64,000 nt of DNA from Torreya grandis (lineage: Eukaryota; Streptophyta; Pinopsida; Cupressales; Taxaceae), in contig JARHVA010000224.1 in assembly GCA_037957365.1 (NCBI GenBank), forward strand, positions 1,837,501-1,901,500, in the 5' to 3' direction. Each line of letters starts with the position of its first letter. Position 1 is the first letter of the stretch. The notes under the pieces were generated by a model, which made no database searches, was not told where the DNA came from, and was given only the letters and a program-made list of their open reading frames with translations. The translations under genes were made by a program, and so were the position numbers. This document shows positions 60,395-64,000 of the stretch, piece by piece.

Positions 60395-60850
60395 TTCTCA
60401 TTGTCCATCCTCATCTATAATAACTCCCTCAACATCATTAATCACTTCTTCATTAAACCTCAACATACCTCATCATCACTAATCACTTCATCATCCCTCA
60501 TCATCCCTAGTAACTTCCTCATTAACCCTCACTATCCCTCTTCATCCCTAATCACTCTGGAATTATCCCTAATCACTCCCTTATTGACCCCCACCATACC
60601 ACATCATACCTAATCACTCCTTCCTATTACATCATCATCCATAGTCACTCCCACTTCATTTTTCATAATACCTAATCACTCCCTTATCATCTTCATTGAC
60701 CCTCACCATCCCTCATTATCCATAATCCCTCTCTTGCCATCCCTCATTACTCCCTCATTGACCCTCACTTTCCCTCATCATACCTAATGATTCCCCCATC
60801 ATCCCTCATCATCTCTACTCACTCCCTCCTCCTCCCTACTCATTTCATCT
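60395..60850. repeat. G-poor CCCTCATCA-rich block (unit C)
   Basis: Nearly the same as 7600-8060, including the extra gaattatccctaatcact at about 60549 that B lacks. Confidence 0.8.
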
Positions 60851-60889
60851 AATACCTTGATGGTGGGTGTAGTGGCTTCCCATTGTACC

Positions 60890-63116
60890 TGATTGGATTA
60901 TGTTACAACTCCAAATTTTGATAACTCAATTGAAAATGCCTTGGGGGCACTTTTAGCTCAACATGATAACAATGGAAAAGAGCATGTAGTATACTACTTA
61001 AGTTTTACCTTGGTTATATATGAACACAACTATGTGTCTATTGAAAAAGCTTATCTAACCATGTTCTTTGCAGTTCAAAAACCACACCATTACATGTTAA
61101 ACAATAAGACCATGGTCATTTAAAAAATAAATCCACTTAATTATCTACTATCTAAAACATATTTAAAATGTAGAATGGCCAAATTTATCATTCTTCTTAG
61201 TGAGTTTGACATAGAATATGTCAATCAGAAGGTAATCAAGGGATAGGTTCTTGCAGATCAACTTGCTAAAGCACTCCTTGCATGCACAAAGCCACTCACA
61301 TTTCATTTTAATGATGAATACATAATGAATATTATTGACACACCTTTTGAGGAGTAACACTAGAATCTATATTTTGATAGTTCATTTACTACACATGGAT
61401 TAGGGGTAGGCCTCTTATTTATTACACCATAGGCAGATCTAATCCCTAAATCATTTAGAATCAATTTTTCTTGTACAAACAACATGGTTGAGTATGAAGC
61501 ACTTCTCAAAAGATTTTGATAGGTAGTACAATGGAACATATCTCATCTCCAAGTATATGGTGATTCTCAATTAATCATCAATCAGGTCACATACCATTTT
61601 CAGACCAAAGATGGCAAGTTGGTTTGATATAAAGTTATGGTCGATGCCCTAAAGCAAAAAATTGCAAATATCCAATTTGAGCATATACCAAGGGCTAGTA
61701 ATATAATTGTAGATGCCATGGATACTATCAACTCTCTGATTTGATAAATAGATAAATCTAGAGAGTATCAATTCCTCATCAAGAATTTGGTCACACCAGC
61801 TCATAAATCTTCAATTATGGCAGTGATTTGTGATATTGTTGGTCCTAATTATATCTGGTACTCAAATATTTATAACTACCTTCATGACCAAGTTCTACCA
61901 CCTAACCTATCTCAAAAATAAACCAAAGCCTTTATCCATCACTCCACTTGTTATACTCTACTTGGATCCACCCTTTACCACTGTAGTTTTGATGGAACTC
62001 TACTTCATTATTATAACTTCAACAAAGTCTACACTAGAGTTAAGAGAAGTTCATGAAGGAGTATGTGGAGCTCATTTTAGTGGGGCAGTCCTATCCAAAA
62101 ATCTCTTGTGTATTTGTTACTATTGGTCCAAAATGGACACAGATGCAACTACATATGTAAAGAAGTGTGACAAATGTCAATGACATGCTAATTTGATTCA
62201 TGCACCAATATAAAATTTGAAATTGAATTTGACACCATGGTCATTTAATACATGGGGAATTGACCTCGTTGGGAATAATAACCCCATTTCATCTAATGAC
62301 CATAAACATATCCTTACCACCACTAAGAATTTCACTAAGTGGGTTGAAGCTACACCCCTCACTTATATGATTGGAAATAAAATTTCCAAATTCATCCTAA
62401 ACTATCTCGTTTATTGCTACGGTATCCCCTATGACATTATATCTAATAATGGAGGATCATTCAAAAAAAATGATGTTGACAAGCTATATACTAAATACAA
62501 AATCACACATCATTTTTCTATGGTATATTACCCTCAAGGTAATGGCCAAACTGAAACATCCAACAAAACCATTGTTAATATTATCAAAAATATTGTCAAT
62601 GATGTCAATCATGATTGACACCTTTAGATATTCCCCACCCTTTGGGCATACTGTACTAATCATCATACTCCCATAGAAGCCACTCCATACTCACTTGTTT
62701 ATGGTAGTGAATCCATCCTTCCCATTGAGGTCAAGTTAATTTCACTATGCATATCTTTCAAGAATGTCCTAGATGATCATGACTATCGATTAGCTTGCCT
62801 GTAAGAGCTATACATACTTAATGAAAAACACATAGCTACACTCAACAATATTTAGGCATATCAGAATCGACTCAAAGGCCACTATAATCGATGTGTCAAG
62901 TTTAGAACATTTGAACTTGGTGATCTTTTTATTAAAGAAAACCAAAATAATACCATAGATGAGAAGAAGCATAAAGTTAAATTCAAACCAAATTGGATAG
63001 GGCCTTTCATCATTATTGTATATTATGGATCAAGAGCATACAGGCTTGCCACACTAGATGGAGATGAACTTCTTGTGTCGATGAATATTGTTCACTTCAA
63101 GTGGTTCTATGCTTGA
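60890..63116 (+). pseudogene. Tat-type RNase H, second RNase H and integrase, broken (unit C)
   Basis: Closest to unit A. ALGALLAQHDNNGKEHVVYY begins the RNase H. The integrase zinc-finger stretch is longest here (61830-62183): VHEGVCGAHFSGAVL to CDKCQ with the His/Cys ligands. The core reads TWGIDLVG (first Asp), ISNNGGSF (second Asp to Asn) and NGQTETSNKT (Glu kept). It ends HFKWFYA and TGA. No RT, protease or gag. Confidence 0.87.
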
Positions 63117-64000
63117 GTGCTAAGATGTATTATCTATAAGGTCCTTTTAATGTTGTGCCATTTTATTAACGTTTCTTCTTTATAAAAATATCATGCTTAT
63201 CATTCATTTTAGCCTATTCCATCCATTTTAGCATTCCATTCTATCAATCAAACATGTTATAAATCCTATCCACCTAGCCTATTTAACCTTGGTTTTTTGC
63301 CATTCATTGCACATTTTAAGCATCAAGGAATCTAATCAGTTTCATCAATTATTTCAACTAATTTACATAGAGATTGTATTTTGGAGTAGTATGATAAAAG
63401 TTTTGACAGCTACATCCTTTATTTGTTATTCTTTTCTTATCACCAGTCTTGCTACTAATTATAACCACCTTTGGGAAAATTAGTACCATTGATCTACACT
63501 ATTGTGTCCAAGTTATAACTACCTATGGGAAAAATAGGGGAAACATTTGTTTATTGAGCCTCAACATACCAAATTAACACTTCATATGCCATACTATGCC
63601 TTTTTACCAATTATGCCTATTTTATTTGAATTGACTTCTACACTGGTTGAATTCCTCCGCTATAAGGGTGGAACTACAGTGACTTGAGGTCCTACTCTAG
63701 GACTATGTAGGCAGTGCTTGATACTTGTTGAGGTTAGCTTAGGTGCCCTTTCCACCATACTCTTTCCATTTTACAAGCAACCTAAGTAACACTCTTGCTA
63801 TTTTACGAGCAACCTAAGTAACACTCTCACTATATTATGAGTAACCTATGTAACGCTCTCACTATTTTTTGAGTAACCTAAGTTTGAATTCTCTCACCAT
63901 TTTGTGAGAAACTTAATTTTGAACACTCTCACCATTTTATGAGATTGAAACATTTAGTGTCTCTTCATTCTTGATCGAGTTGAGATACTTTAAAAAATAA
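63117..64000 (+). other. Tat 3' untranslated region (unit C), cut by the window end
   Basis: Matches 10320-11200 of unit A; includes the minisatellite. No coding signal. Confidence 0.6.
63772..63945 (+). repeat. 32-bp minisatellite (unit C)
   Basis: Five units, as in A, with aacctaagtaacactctc and variants. Confidence 0.83.

Larger units (their letters stand above)
51096..64000 (+). repeat. Composite repeat unit C (continues past the window)
   Basis: Copia-2 RT to the Tat 3' region, colinear with unit A, with N2 inserted. It runs off the right end before the 1.3 kb LTR. Confidence 0.85.

Overview
This window looks like plant nuclear DNA from intergenic heterochromatin: strongly AT-rich, with no intact host gene, rRNA, tRNA or CRISPR array that I can see. 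Almost everything readable is decayed LTR retrotransposon sequence (Ty1/copia, Ty3/gypsy chromovirus, Ty3/gypsy Tat-like), nested in one another and riddled with stops and frameshifts. Nested old LTR elements fit a seed plant with a large, repeat-rich genome (a conifer is possible), but nothing here fixes the species. Family names used below (Copia-1, Copia-2, Copia-3, N1, N2, Tat, X, chromovirus) are local labels, not database names.

The dominant feature is large-scale direct repetition. One composite block occurs about 2.5 times in the same orientation: unit A (about 3453-20692), unit B (20693-51095) and unit C (51096 to the window end). The order within a unit is: Copia-2 reverse transcriptase/RNase H and 3' LTR (+); about 2 kb of non-coding DNA; a Copia-3 LTR (-) with a PBS on one side and a polypurine tract on the other; a block almost free of G; a Tat-type gypsy RNase H-integrase remnant (+); a long 3' region with two minisatellites; a 1.3 kb LTR; segment X with a minus-strand Tat-type protease remnant; a Copia-2 integrase fragment; and a minus-strand chromovirus that split Copia-2. 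Units differ by later deletions and insertions. A and C share several small sequence states that B lacks.

Each unit carries one private copia insertion that its sister units lack: the 5' part of Copia-1 (1-3452, minus) in A, N1 (29889-33939) in B and N2 (53618-57870) in C. N1 and N2 have both LTRs and 5-bp target-site duplications, and empty sites are visible in sister units. They belong to one non-autonomous family: both lack most of gag, the whole integrase core and the first part of reverse transcriptase, and both have lost the YVDD active site, yet both transposed. The place of the integrase is taken by a cluster of near-palindromic GACATCGGTCA-like motifs that also occur in the LTRs. In N2 the LTR end has moved outward past an older primer-binding site.

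The least explained DNA is 39791-42294, which has no match elsewhere in the window and contains one unrecognised 97-residue ORF. All coordinates were placed by eye; LTR ends with a target duplication or adjoining PBS/PPT are firm, the others approximate.
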